Part shown: positions 1-5,370 of the stretch, piece after piece
How positions within the stretch are numbered: position 1 is the first letter of the stretch
Layout of the letters: each line of letters begins with the position of its first letter
Source: DASYSA01 sp036003885
Lineage (GTDB): Bacteria; Acidobacteriota; Blastocatellia; UBA7656
DNA length: 5,742 nt
Assembly (NCBI GenBank): GCA_036003885.1
Contig: DASYSA010000118.1
Span: 1-5,742, forward strand
Direction: 5' to 3'
Program-made: the position numbers and the translations under genes
The notes under the pieces: model-generated
The model's database searches: none
The model's input: only the letters and a program-made list of their open reading frames with translations
What the model was told of the DNA's origin: nothing

Positions 1-1229
1 CGAATGTTCAGTTGCGAACGGAATGCCGCCAGCACATCCCGCTCTGCCTCCAAAAAGCGCTCATTGTCGTGAATCTCGAGCTTGAGCAACAGATCATCCA
101 TACCGGCTTTTCGGCGGATCTCCACCTCATATTCGACGATCGACGGGAGGCCGCGAAGAAGGTTGTCAATCGCGCTCGGGTAAAGATTGACGCCGCGCAA
201 GATCAGCATATCGTCGGTGCGGCCCAGTACGCCGCCTCTTATTCGCGCCAGCCTGCGTCCGCAGGCACAAGGATCAAGCGTGAGATCGACCAGATCGCCT
301 GTCCGGTAACGGAGCACCGGCATACCCGCCCGGCTCAGATTGGTGGCGACCAACTCGCCGCAAGCCCCCGGTTCAAGCGCTTCGCCGGTCTGAGGATCGA
401 CCACTTCAAAGATGAACTCCAACTCATTGAGATGGGGGGAGCGGTCCTCTGCCTGACAGGGGAAAGCCCAGGCGCCAACCTCTGTTGCGCCGGCGTGGTC
501 AAAGCATCTCGCCCCCCAATATTCCTCAATTCGGCGCTTGACGTTGGGCACGCTGGCCCCGGGTTCGCCGGCGTGAATTGTAACGCGGAGATCGGACCCA
601 CGCAGGTCCAGTCCCAGCGCTTCGGCCACTTCGCCCAGATGGAGCGCGTAGGTCGGGGTGCAGACCAGCACTGTGCAGCCACTATCCACAATCTGGCGCA
701 ATCGCTGTTCCGAGCTCAAGCCGCCGCCGGACAGGCATAACGCTCCAACGTGACGGGCGCCATCCATCGCGGCCCAGTGGCTGATATAAGGACCGAAGGA
801 AAAGGCGCAGAAGACCACGTCGTTCTCGGTTACGCCGGCGCCGCGATACGCATAGCCCCAACAGCGCATCCAGGACTCCCAGTCCTCCCTGGTGTCGAGC
901 CACTTGATCGGCTGGAACGTCGTGCCAGAAGTCTGATGTAGATAGCGATACCGCTCCAGCGGATAGGTAAGCAGCCTGCCGTATGGAGGATGAGCCAGCT
1001 GTTCTTGGACCAGTTCGCTTTTGGTTGTGAATGGCAGCCGCTTGAGTTCTTCGGCCGAGCGGACACTGGGCATCTCGAGCCCCACAAGGTGAAACTTCTC
1101 CTGATAGAACCGATTCCTTTCGAGTTCCTGCAACAAACGGCCGAGCCGCTCGTTTTGCAAGGCGCTCAGGGATCGGCGGTCCAGGGTCTCCAACTCACGA
1201 TGATAAAAATCTACGGCTTCATCGGCCAT
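1..1229 (-). CDS. PaaK-like aryl-CoA ligase (phenylacetate/benzoate-CoA ligase type), 3' end outside window
   Basis: An ATP-dependent ligase expected to adenylate an aromatic acid and transfer it to CoA in the cytoplasm. The minus frame is open from ATG at 1229 to the left edge, giving 409 residues; the PaaK family is usually about 430-440, so only a short C-terminus is missing. Motifs seen: adenylate P-loop LHQTSGTT (97-104), AGATE (246-250), YRTGD (308-312), a CACGR cysteine motif (321-325), hinge GRTDD (336-340) and RGVNLYPSAI (345-354), which opens the PaaK-type C-terminal domain. The loop continues SGTTFQP where classical PaaK has SGTTGKP, so substrate and kinetics may differ. The start is uncertain: a GGGGAGGA Shine-Dalgarno-like stretch (1251-1258) lies about 21 nt before the ATG, and an in-frame GTG sits immediately upstream at 1230-1232. 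It is divergent from a BoxR-type regulator, which favours benzoate or a related aryl acid over phenylacetate; this is inference. The family call is strong, the substrate is not settled. Confidence 0.9.
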   Translation of the reverse strand, partial: MADEAVDFYHRELETLDRRSLSALQNERLGRLLQELERNRFYQEKFHLVGLEMPSVRSAEELKRLPFTTKSELVQEQLAHPPYGRLLTYPLERYRYLHQTSGTTFQPIKWLDTREDWESWMRCWGYAYRGAGVTENDVVFCAFSFGPYISHWAAMDGARHVGALCLSGGGLSSEQRLRQIVDSGCTVLVCTPTYALHLGEVAEALGLDLRGSDLRVTIHAGEPGASVPNVKRRIEEYWGARCFDHAGATEVGAWAFPCQAEDRSPHLNELEFIFEVVDPQTGEALEPGACGELVATNLSRAGMPVLRYRTGDLVDLTLDPCACGRRLARIRGGVLGRTDDMLILRGVNLYPSAIDNLLRGLPSIVEYEVEIRRKAGMDDLLLKLEIHDNERFLEAERDVLAAFRSQLNI

Positions 1230-1292
1230 CACTTGCAGTCTCTTGCCTGTTCCTCCCCGGAATCCCAGCCACTGCACGGTAAATTGGGCCGC

Positions 1293-1321
1293 AATATACT
1301 ACCTGTTGACACAGGAAGCAA
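1293..1321 (-). promoter_or_regulatory. Candidate sigma70 promoter for the CoA ligase
   Basis: Read on the minus strand, TTGCTT (1321-1316) and TATATT (1298-1293) are separated by 17 nt. The -10 matches consensus at 5 of 6 positions and the -35 keeps only the TTG core. Transcription would start near 1286, leaving a leader of about 57 nt before the ligase ATG. It overlaps the opposing regulator promoter, so the two polymerases should compete. Position and spacing fit, but there is no experimental support. Confidence 0.45.
1299..1318. promoter_or_regulatory. Palindrome overlapping both divergent promoters, candidate operator
   Basis: The arms CTACCTGT (1299-1306) and ACAGGAAG (1311-1318) are inverted complements at 7 of 8 positions, with a perfect CCTGT/ACAGG core and a TGAC centre. 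It covers the -35 of the regulator promoter and the spacer of the ligase promoter, so one bound protein could block both. BzdR-family operators are described as containing TGCA repeats. TGCA occurs at 1234-1237 and 1273-1276 in this intergenic region but not in the palindrome, so binding of this site by the neighbouring regulator is inference. Confidence 0.4.
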
Positions 1322-1333
1322 GCGCATTATAAT
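1306..1333 (+). promoter_or_regulatory. Full-consensus sigma70 promoter for the BoxR-type regulator
   Basis: TTGACA (1306-1311) and TATAAT (1328-1333) both match consensus perfectly, with a 16-nt spacer (17 is the optimum). The predicted start of transcription is near 1340, only about 5 nt before the annotated ATG at 1345. Such a strong core promoter on a regulator gene suggests that it is held down by repression, probably autoregulation through the palindrome overlapping its -35. Confidence 0.7.
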
Positions 1334-1344
1334 TCGCACTATCC

Positions 1345-2202
1345 ATGGGCCACGAACAGGTTAGAGACTTGTTGCTTGACGCCATTGGCCGGCGCGTGCG
1401 AGCGCTCCGGCTGGAAGCAGGCATGACGGTCAGGGACTTTGCCGAGAGTGCGGAGTTGTCGCCGCGCTTCGCCCATCAGCTTGAGGCGGGAGAGGGCAAT
1501 ATCTCGATCGCGGGACTGGCGAGAGTAGCCGCGGCGTTGGGGTGCTCTCTGCCTGAACTCATTCCGCCGGCGAGCGATGACCATTCACTGCGCGCCGACG
1601 TCTGGCGGCTGCTGAGTGATTCAAGCGGCGACGATCTGGAGGATCTACAGCAATGGCTCGAGCAGCGCAAAGGAGGCGAACCCAAAGCGCGCTTCATTGC
1701 CCTGATTGGATTGCGGGGAGCGGGGAAATCGACGATTGGTCGACTGCTGGCCCGGCGGCTGAAGACTGAGTTTGTTGAGCTGGATAGGCTAGTCGAGGAG
1801 GCGGCCGATATGTCGCTGGGCGAGGTGTTCGCGACGCACGGTGAGGGGTACTATCGGAGGTTGGAACGCGAGTCCATTCGGCAGTTGATCGGGCGATCGG
1901 GCGGCTGTGTCCTCGCCCCCGGGGGGTCGGTGGTTAGCGATCCCGAGAGTTGGGAGCTAGTCAGGAGGCGGTGCTTTACTGTCTGGCTGCACGCCACACC
2001 GGCCGAGTTCATGAAGCGGATGCGGCGACAGGGCGATTTGCGGCCGATGCAGGGGCGCCCATCCGCCATGGATGAGTTGAAGGCGCTGCTGGCCCGTCGC
2101 GAGCCGCTTTACGCCGAGTCCCGCCTGAAGATCAGAACGACCAACAAGACTCCGGCAGCTGTGGTCGCGCTAATTGCAAAAGCGTTGAGCGGGCAGGTGT
2201 GA
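1345..2202 (+). CDS. boxR: BoxR/BzdR-type regulator: XRE helix-turn-helix fused to a shikimate-kinase-like domain
   Basis: A cytoplasmic DNA-binding repressor of the family that senses benzoyl-CoA and controls benzoate degradation (family knowledge). Residues 14-72 form an XRE/Cro-like helix-turn-helix domain (IGRRVRALRLEAG, then the LSPRFAHQLEAGEGNIS recognition region). A linker of about 40 residues follows, then a shikimate-kinase-like domain (115-285) with Walker A GLRGAGKST (122-130), ELD (145-147), YYRRLE (169-174), PGGS (192-195), the lid segment LRPM (232-235) and RREPLY (251-256). The third glycine of the kinase GGG motif is serine here, consistent with effector binding and not catalysis; as I recall, GGS is common in this subfamily. 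The 285-residue length is normal for the family. The start is uncertain: the predicted transcript begins only about 5 nt before this ATG and no Shine-Dalgarno is visible. A downstream TTG at 1369 would still keep the whole HTH. The last two codons and the stop lie inside the heptamer array. The paralogues BoxR and BzdR cannot be told apart from this sequence alone. Confidence 0.9.
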   Translation: MGHEQVRDLLLDAIGRRVRALRLEAGMTVRDFAESAELSPRFAHQLEAGEGNISIAGLARVAAALGCSLPELIPPASDDHSLRADVWRLLSDSSGDDLEDLQQWLEQRKGGEPKARFIALIGLRGAGKSTIGRLLARRLKTEFVELDRLVEEAADMSLGEVFATHGEGYYRRLERESIRQLIGRSGGCVLAPGGSVVSDPESWELVRRRCFTVWLHATPAEFMKRMRRQGDLRPMQGRPSAMDELKALLARREPLYAESRLKIRTTNKTPAAVVALIAKALSGQV

Positions 2203-2277
2203 GGTGTCAGGTGTCAGGTGCCAGGTGTGAGGTGTCAGGTGCCAGATGTGAGGTGTGAGATGTGAGGTGCCAGGTGC
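2194..2277 (+). repeat. Twelve tandem 7-bp units, consensus (C/G)AG(G/A)TG(T/C)
   Basis: Twelve contiguous heptamers run without a phase break. Variation is confined to positions 1 (C or G), 4 (G or A) and 7 (T or C); AGGTG is otherwise nearly invariant. The first unit, CAGGTGT, encodes the last two residues (Gln-Val) of the regulator and the T of its stop, and the next unit completes the TGA. The array therefore begins in coding sequence. It resembles the simple heptamer repeats scattered between genes in some Acidobacteriota and cyanobacteria (recollection). Confidence 0.9.
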
Positions 2278-2291
2278 GAGCATCCTGCCAC

Positions 2292-2305
2292 GTGCCATGT
2301 GGCAC
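2292..2305. repeat. Small palindrome at the centre of the inverted heptamer array
   Basis: GTGCCA (2292-2297) and TGGCAC (2300-2305) are perfect inverted complements separated by TG. The palindrome lies between the forward and inverted heptamer blocks and could seed a longer fold-back of the two blocks. There is no U-run after it on either strand, so it is not a canonical intrinsic terminator. It might still slow or end convergent transcription. Confidence 0.65.
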
Positions 2306-2336
2306 CTGACACCTGGCACCTCACACCTCAAACCTG
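2302..2336 (-). repeat. Five heptamer units in inverted orientation
   Basis: Read on the plus strand, the units are GCACCTG, ACACCTG, GCACCTC, ACACCTC and AAACCTG, the reverse complements of the units in the 2194-2277 block. The last unit ends one base before the stop codon of the ydeI-like gene at 2338. Together with the forward block it can form a long imperfect hairpin of up to about 35 bp per arm, with several G-U or mismatched positions. It may act as a bidirectional transcription barrier between two convergent genes. Confidence 0.85.
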
Positions 2337-2337
2337 T

Positions 2338-2910
2338 TTAATGCAGCGTCTCCTTCTTCTCCAACATTGATATGAATTCCTGAATCCGCCTTGCGCGAGT
2401 CTCCGCCTTCTTGGCAGTTTGAATCCTGAACAGAATCGCGTACCTGTTGGCGCCGTTGAGAGTCGCGAAGAATACTTTCGCGGCCGGACTCTTTTCCAAC
2501 TCAGCTTGAAAGTCGCTCGGGACGCTCGCCAGGCTCGGCGAATCATACGCGGCTTCCCATCGGCCGTTCTGTCTCGCATTCTCGATCGCTGTCAGCCCAG
2601 CCGGTTTCATTTGGCCTTTATTGATAAGCTCCTGCGCCTTCTCCCGGTTGATCTTCGACCAGATACTTTTTTTGCCACGGGGCGTGAACTTCTGCAGCCA
2701 GGACGACTCGTCGTACTTCTCCTTCTGGCCGTCAATCCACCCATGACACAGAGCAACTTCGACACCTTCCGCGTAGGAGACGGACTCTATTTCCGATCCT
2801 TTCCTTGCAATCCTGAGCCAAACGCCGGATGACTTTGAGTGGTTCTTATCCAGCCAGGCGGCCCATGCTTTTTGGGTCTTGAAGAGCATCACTGGTAAGT
2901 CTTTAAACAT
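2338..2910 (-). CDS. YdeI/OmpD-associated (OmdA) family protein
   Basis: A 190-residue soluble protein with no signal peptide or membrane segment visible. Recognisable family blocks are GVWLRIARKGS (29-39), a central YAEGVEVALCHGWIDG stretch (46-61), FTPRGKKSIWSKIN (75-88), and a basic C-terminal OmdA segment (about 145-183) with FFATLNGANRYAILFR followed by TAKKAETRARRI. The family is annotated as bacteriocin-protection or YdeI/OmpD-associated; some members are linked to resistance to cationic peptides, but the biochemical activity is unclear and I assign none here. The length is typical and the gene appears intact. The ATG lies 3 nt after the uup stop, and a GGAG inside the end of uup (about 12 nt upstream) can serve as ribosome binding site, so translational coupling is likely. 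A second in-frame ATG at residue 8 is an alternative start. As the last gene of the minus-strand cluster it ends against the heptamer array. Confidence 0.85.
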   Translation of the reverse strand: MFKDLPVMLFKTQKAWAAWLDKNHSKSSGVWLRIARKGSEIESVSYAEGVEVALCHGWIDGQKEKYDESSWLQKFTPRGKKSIWSKINREKAQELINKGQMKPAGLTAIENARQNGRWEAAYDSPSLASVPSDFQAELEKSPAAKVFFATLNGANRYAILFRIQTAKKAETRARRIQEFISMLEKKETLH

Positions 2911-2913
2911 GGC

Positions 2914-4803
2914 TCAAGCAAACTCCGCAAGTTCCGCCCAGCGATCGACGTCGCCTTCCAACTGCCGATTGAGCAACTGGAGCTCGCTGTAAAGCGCCTC
3001 AACCAAAACGAAATCGCTGGACGATGCCGCCAGCTGGCGTTCGACTTCTAATTTTCTTGCTTCGCTGAGCTCGATTGCCTTTTCCAATTCCTCAAACTCT
3101 CTTCGCTCTTTGAACGATAGCTTGCGAGGTCCTGCGAATGGTGTCGCCGAGTTTGCCGAGTTCGCGGGCCTCGGGACCTTCGCCGGCGTTGCGCTAGTCT
3201 CAACCACCTCGCGTTCGCGAGCTTCGAGAAAGGCGCTGTAGTTTCCGGGATACTCGTTGATGCGCCCCTTGCCTTCGAACCGAAAAATGCTCTCCACTGT
3301 ACGGTCGAGAAAATAGCGATCGTGGCTAACGACAATGAGACATCCCGGGAAAGAGTCGAGATACTCCTCCAGCCGAGCGAGCGTCTGGATGTCGAGATCA
3401 TTCGTCGGCTCGTCCAGCAACAGCACATTCGGAGCGCTCATCAGTATTCTGAGCAGGTAGAGACGCCGTTTCTCGCCACCCGACAGTCTCGAGATCAGGT
3501 CGTACTGCATCGATGGCGGAAAGAGAAACTTCTCCAGCATCTGGCTGGCTGTGATCTCTTCGCCGTCTGCGGTCTCAATCGATTCGGCGACTTCGCGAAT
3601 GTAATCGATTACTCGTTGTGCGCCGTTCAACTCGCGGTTGTCCTGATCGTAGTAGCCGATGACGATCGTCTTCCCCTTTTCAATGCCACCCGCATCCGGA
3701 TCTACTCGCCCGACGATCACATCAAGAAGCGTCGTCTTCCCGGCGCCGCTCGGGCCAATGACACCGATTCGATCGCTGCGCTTCAGCGTATAGCTGAACC
3801 CTTCGATCAGCTTTTGGCCATCGTAAGACTTTGAGATGCCGTCGAGTTCCAGGATCTTCTTGCCCATTCGGCTGAAGCCTATCGAGATGTCCAACTCAGA
3901 GGCGGCTGACCTGACCGGTTGCTTCTGGAGCGCTTCGGCTCGTTGGACGCGGGCCTTCTGTTTTGTGCTTCGAGCCTTTGCGCCGCGCCTGAGCCAGGCG
4001 AGTTCGCGCCGCAGCAAGGCTTCCTGCTTCTCGCCGGCAACTGCGTCCCGAGCATCCTGCTCTTCTTTCTTTTCGAGATAATACCTGTAGTTGCCCGCGA
4101 AGCTCTGCAGTTTGCCCGAATCAATTTCCAGGATGCGATTGGTCACCCGGTCGAGAAAGTAGCGGTCATGAGTGACAAGAAGCAGTGCGCCGGCATAGCG
4201 CGCCAGATATGTCTCGAACCATGCGATGGTATCTGCGTCGAGGTGATTTGTCGGCTCGTCGAGGATCAACAGGTCGGGGCGTGAGACCAGAGTGTGCGCG
4301 AGCGCGACTCGCTTTCGCTCTCCGCCCGAGAGGGCGCCCATGAGAGCCCCGGTATCGTGGATTCCGAGTTGAGTCAGAACGGTCTGAGCGTTTGTCTCGA
4401 GATTCCAGGCCCCCGCTGCTTCAAGTTGGTGTGCCAGCGTCGAAACCCGATGTAACGTTCGCTCGTCAGTCGACAGGGATAGATCGTGGCAAGCCACTTC
4501 GTACTCTCTCAGCAGGCGCATCGCTTCGTCGCTGGCAGTGAAGACCGCGTCGAGCACCGTCTGATCCTCATCGAACTCAGGGTTCTGTGACAAGTAAGCC
4601 ACATGACGGTCACTGGCGGTGATCGCGCGGCCCGCGTCGGGAGGTTCGCGCCCTGCGATTATGCGGAGGAGGGTAGATTTGCCCGAGCCGTTCAACCCAA
4701 TGAGTCCGACCTTCTCGCCGTCGTCGAGACCGAACGTCACGCCCTCAAATAGCGATTTGGGGCCGTAACTCATGCTGACGTCTTCGAGAGAGATAATAGT
4801 CAT
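2914..4803 (-). CDS. uup: ABC-F ATPase of the Uup type
   Basis: A soluble ABC-F protein with two ATPase domains and no membrane segments. This family acts on ribosomes or other nucleic-acid complexes and is not a transporter; Uup has been tied to precise transposon excision, branched DNA intermediates and ribosome function (family knowledge). Domain 1: Walker A GLNGSGKST (36-44), signature LSGGE (158-162), Walker B with D182/E183, H-loop His212. The inter-domain arm (about 233-300) starts with FAGNYRYYLEKKEE and contains the basic WLRRGAKARSTKQKAR segment typical of Uup. Domain 2: Walker A GPSGAGKTT (350-358), LSGGE (440-444), Walker B with D464/E465, His494. A Pro/Ala/Ser-rich linker (about 536-560) leads to a C-terminal charged coiled coil (563-625), the nucleic-acid-binding domain that separates Uup from EttA. 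The 629-residue length is normal and all catalytic motifs are intact. No strong Shine-Dalgarno is seen before the ATG. It lies 29 nt after ywbE, in an apparent operon. Confidence 0.93.
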   Translation of the reverse strand: MTIISLEDVSMSYGPKSLFEGVTFGLDDGEKVGLIGLNGSGKSTLLRIIAGREPPDAGRAITASDRHVAYLSQNPEFDEDQTVLDAVFTASDEAMRLLREYEVACHDLSLSTDERTLHRVSTLAHQLEAAGAWNLETNAQTVLTQLGIHDTGALMGALSGGERKRVALAHTLVSRPDLLILDEPTNHLDADTIAWFETYLARYAGALLLVTHDRYFLDRVTNRILEIDSGKLQSFAGNYRYYLEKKEEQDARDAVAGEKQEALLRRELAWLRRGAKARSTKQKARVQRAEALQKQPVRSAASELDISIGFSRMGKKILELDGISKSYDGQKLIEGFSYTLKRSDRIGVIGPSGAGKTTLLDVIVGRVDPDAGGIEKGKTIVIGYYDQDNRELNGAQRVIDYIREVAESIETADGEEITASQMLEKFLFPPSMQYDLISRLSGGEKRRLYLLRILMSAPNVLLLDEPTNDLDIQTLARLEEYLDSFPGCLIVVSHDRYFLDRTVESIFRFEGKGRINEYPGNYSAFLEAREREVVETSATPAKVPRPANSANSATPFAGPRKLSFKERREFEELEKAIELSEARKLEVERQLAASSSDFVLVEALYSELQLLNRQLEGDVDRWAELAEFA

Positions 4804-4832
4804 CGTGCTAAGCTGACATCTTCAATTGAGGT

Positions 4833-5060
4833 TCATGTGCCGGTCGGTCCTGGCGCTTCATCCGTTGTGCCGAGGACTTCTCGTACTCTTCCAACGTCTC
4901 CACTGACGAGTCTCACCTTTATGCCATGCGGATGAAAGGAAGAGTTCGTAAGAACGTCAGCAACCACGCCTCGCGTCAGTCTGCCTGAGGCTTGATCCTT
5001 CTTCAAAATGATATTGACCTCTACTCCCGGACGAACGCTTTGTCGGTGTTGACCATTCAT
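4833..5060 (-). CDS. ywbE: YwbE family protein (DUF2196)
   Basis: A small 75-residue soluble protein of the YwbE/DUF2196 family, whose function is not established. The family blocks are clear: PGVEVNIILKKDQ (11-23), GRLTRGVVADVLTNS (26-40), the highly conserved SFHPHGIKVRL (41-51) and GDVGRVREVL (54-63). The fold is probably a small KOW-like beta barrel, which would suit nucleic-acid or ribosome contact; this is inference. The last 12 residues (Pro/Gly/Thr-rich) extend past the usual end and look like a disordered tail. The ATG at 5060 follows an AGGAGA (5077-5082) with a long 16-nt gap. It is the first gene of the ywbE-uup-ydeI cluster. Confidence 0.9.
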   Translation of the reverse strand: MNGQHRQSVRPGVEVNIILKKDQASGRLTRGVVADVLTNSSFHPHGIKVRLVSGDVGRVREVLGTTDEAPGPTGT

Positions 5061-5076
5061 TAGACTTCAGGATACA

Positions 5077-5082
5077 TCTCCT
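5077..5082 (-). promoter_or_regulatory. Shine-Dalgarno-like AGGAGA upstream of ywbE
   Basis: On the minus strand AGGAGA lies 16 nt before the ywbE ATG, longer than the usual 5-10 nt. An ATG nearer to it (5076-5074) is out of frame with ywbE. Conserved family sequence begins only a few residues after the ATG at 5060, so the start is probably right and the spacing is simply unusual. Confidence 0.4.
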
Positions 5083-5193
5083 CAACAGCGAAGTGTAAGG
5101 CTGGGACAGGGCAGCCTGATAGTTGTCCTGACGGGCGTGCGGCAGCTCCGTTGACATATGCCCTGCGAATAGGAACAATGCTGGGGGGGCGTT
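5083..5193. other. Leader region between divergent ywbE and the small plus-strand gene
   Basis: About 110 bases with no convincing gene. It must hold the promoter for the ywbE-uup-ydeI cluster, but on the minus strand I find only poor candidates, such as TACACT without a good -35. On the plus strand there is a clear TTGACA (see the separate entry) and a run of seven G at 5183-5189. I see no riboswitch or tRNA structure. Confidence 0.4.
5151..5179 (+). promoter_or_regulatory. Possible promoter for the 58-residue small gene
   Basis: A perfect -35 TTGACA (5151-5156) is followed, after a 17-nt spacer, by AACAAT (5174-5179), which matches the -10 consensus at only 4 of 6 positions. Transcription would start near 5186, leaving a leader of about 8 nt before the ATG at 5194. 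The good -35 makes it worth noting; the weak -10 makes it uncertain. Confidence 0.3.
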
Positions 5194-5370
5194 ATGAAGA
5201 GATTGAAAGCCACCAAAGAACTGAAAGTCGAAAGACCACCGCGCGCCACCGTGTCTGAAAAGGAAGCCTTGAAGCGTATGAAAGGATTCTCCAAACGAAA
5301 GGCCCAATTCCTTGCCACTGCTCGAACGGGTAGGAGTCGAACTTTTACCGCCCCTTCACCTGATCAATGA
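5194..5370 (+). CDS. Candidate small basic protein, 58 residues, function unknown
   Basis: ATG at 5194 opens a 58-codon frame ending TGA at 5368-5370. The first 40 residues are highly charged and look like a real protein: a Lys/Arg-rich start (MKRLKATKELKVERPPR), then a predicted amphipathic helix around SEKEALKRMKGFSKRKAQFL (21-40). The tail (about 46-58) is Arg/Thr/Ser/Pro-rich and less protein-like. I have an impression of similar short Lys-rich hypothetical proteins in Acidobacteriota but cannot verify it. A G-run (5183-5189) sits 4 nt before the ATG in place of a standard ribosome binding site. A rival ATG at 5178, preceded by AGGA, gives only a 26-codon frame. The last 26 bp overlap the end of the convergent amidohydrolase. 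A DNA- or RNA-binding role would fit the charge but is not assigned. Confidence 0.45.
   Translation: MKRLKATKELKVERPPRATVSEKEALKRMKGFSKRKAQFLATARTGRSRTFTAPSPDQ

Noticed and set aside
12..740. Long plus-strand open frame of 242 codons
   Set aside because: It lies antisense to the CoA ligase, shows no family motif, and the minus strand carries every conserved ligase motif across the same span.
990..1364. Plus-strand open frame of 124 codons spanning the divergent promoter region
   Set aside because: It is antisense to the ligase N-terminus and runs through the promoter and operator into the regulator; no recognisable domain.
2194..2336. CRISPR array or insertion-sequence end
   Set aside because: The units are 7 bp, contiguous and degenerate, with no spacers, no target-site duplication and no transposase nearby.
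3322..4284. Several plus-strand open frames inside uup
   Set aside because: They are antisense to the conserved ABC-F domains, overlap one another, and have no motifs of their own.
5178..5258. ATG at 5178 with an AGGA just upstream, opening a 26-codon frame
   Set aside because: The frame is very short and has no protein-like composition; the overlapping 58-codon frame is the better candidate.
5082..5318. Minus-strand open frames (78 and 116 codons) upstream of ywbE
   Set aside because: They contradict the ywbE reading frame and the leader region, have no recognisable motif, and mirror the small plus-strand gene.
5315..5345. GTTCGACTCCTAC on the minus strand, resembling the T-arm and 3' end of a tRNA
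   Set aside because: The bases flanking the T-loop-like heptamer do not form a T stem beyond the first pair, and no matching acceptor, D or anticodon arm is present. I see no attachment-site duplicate.
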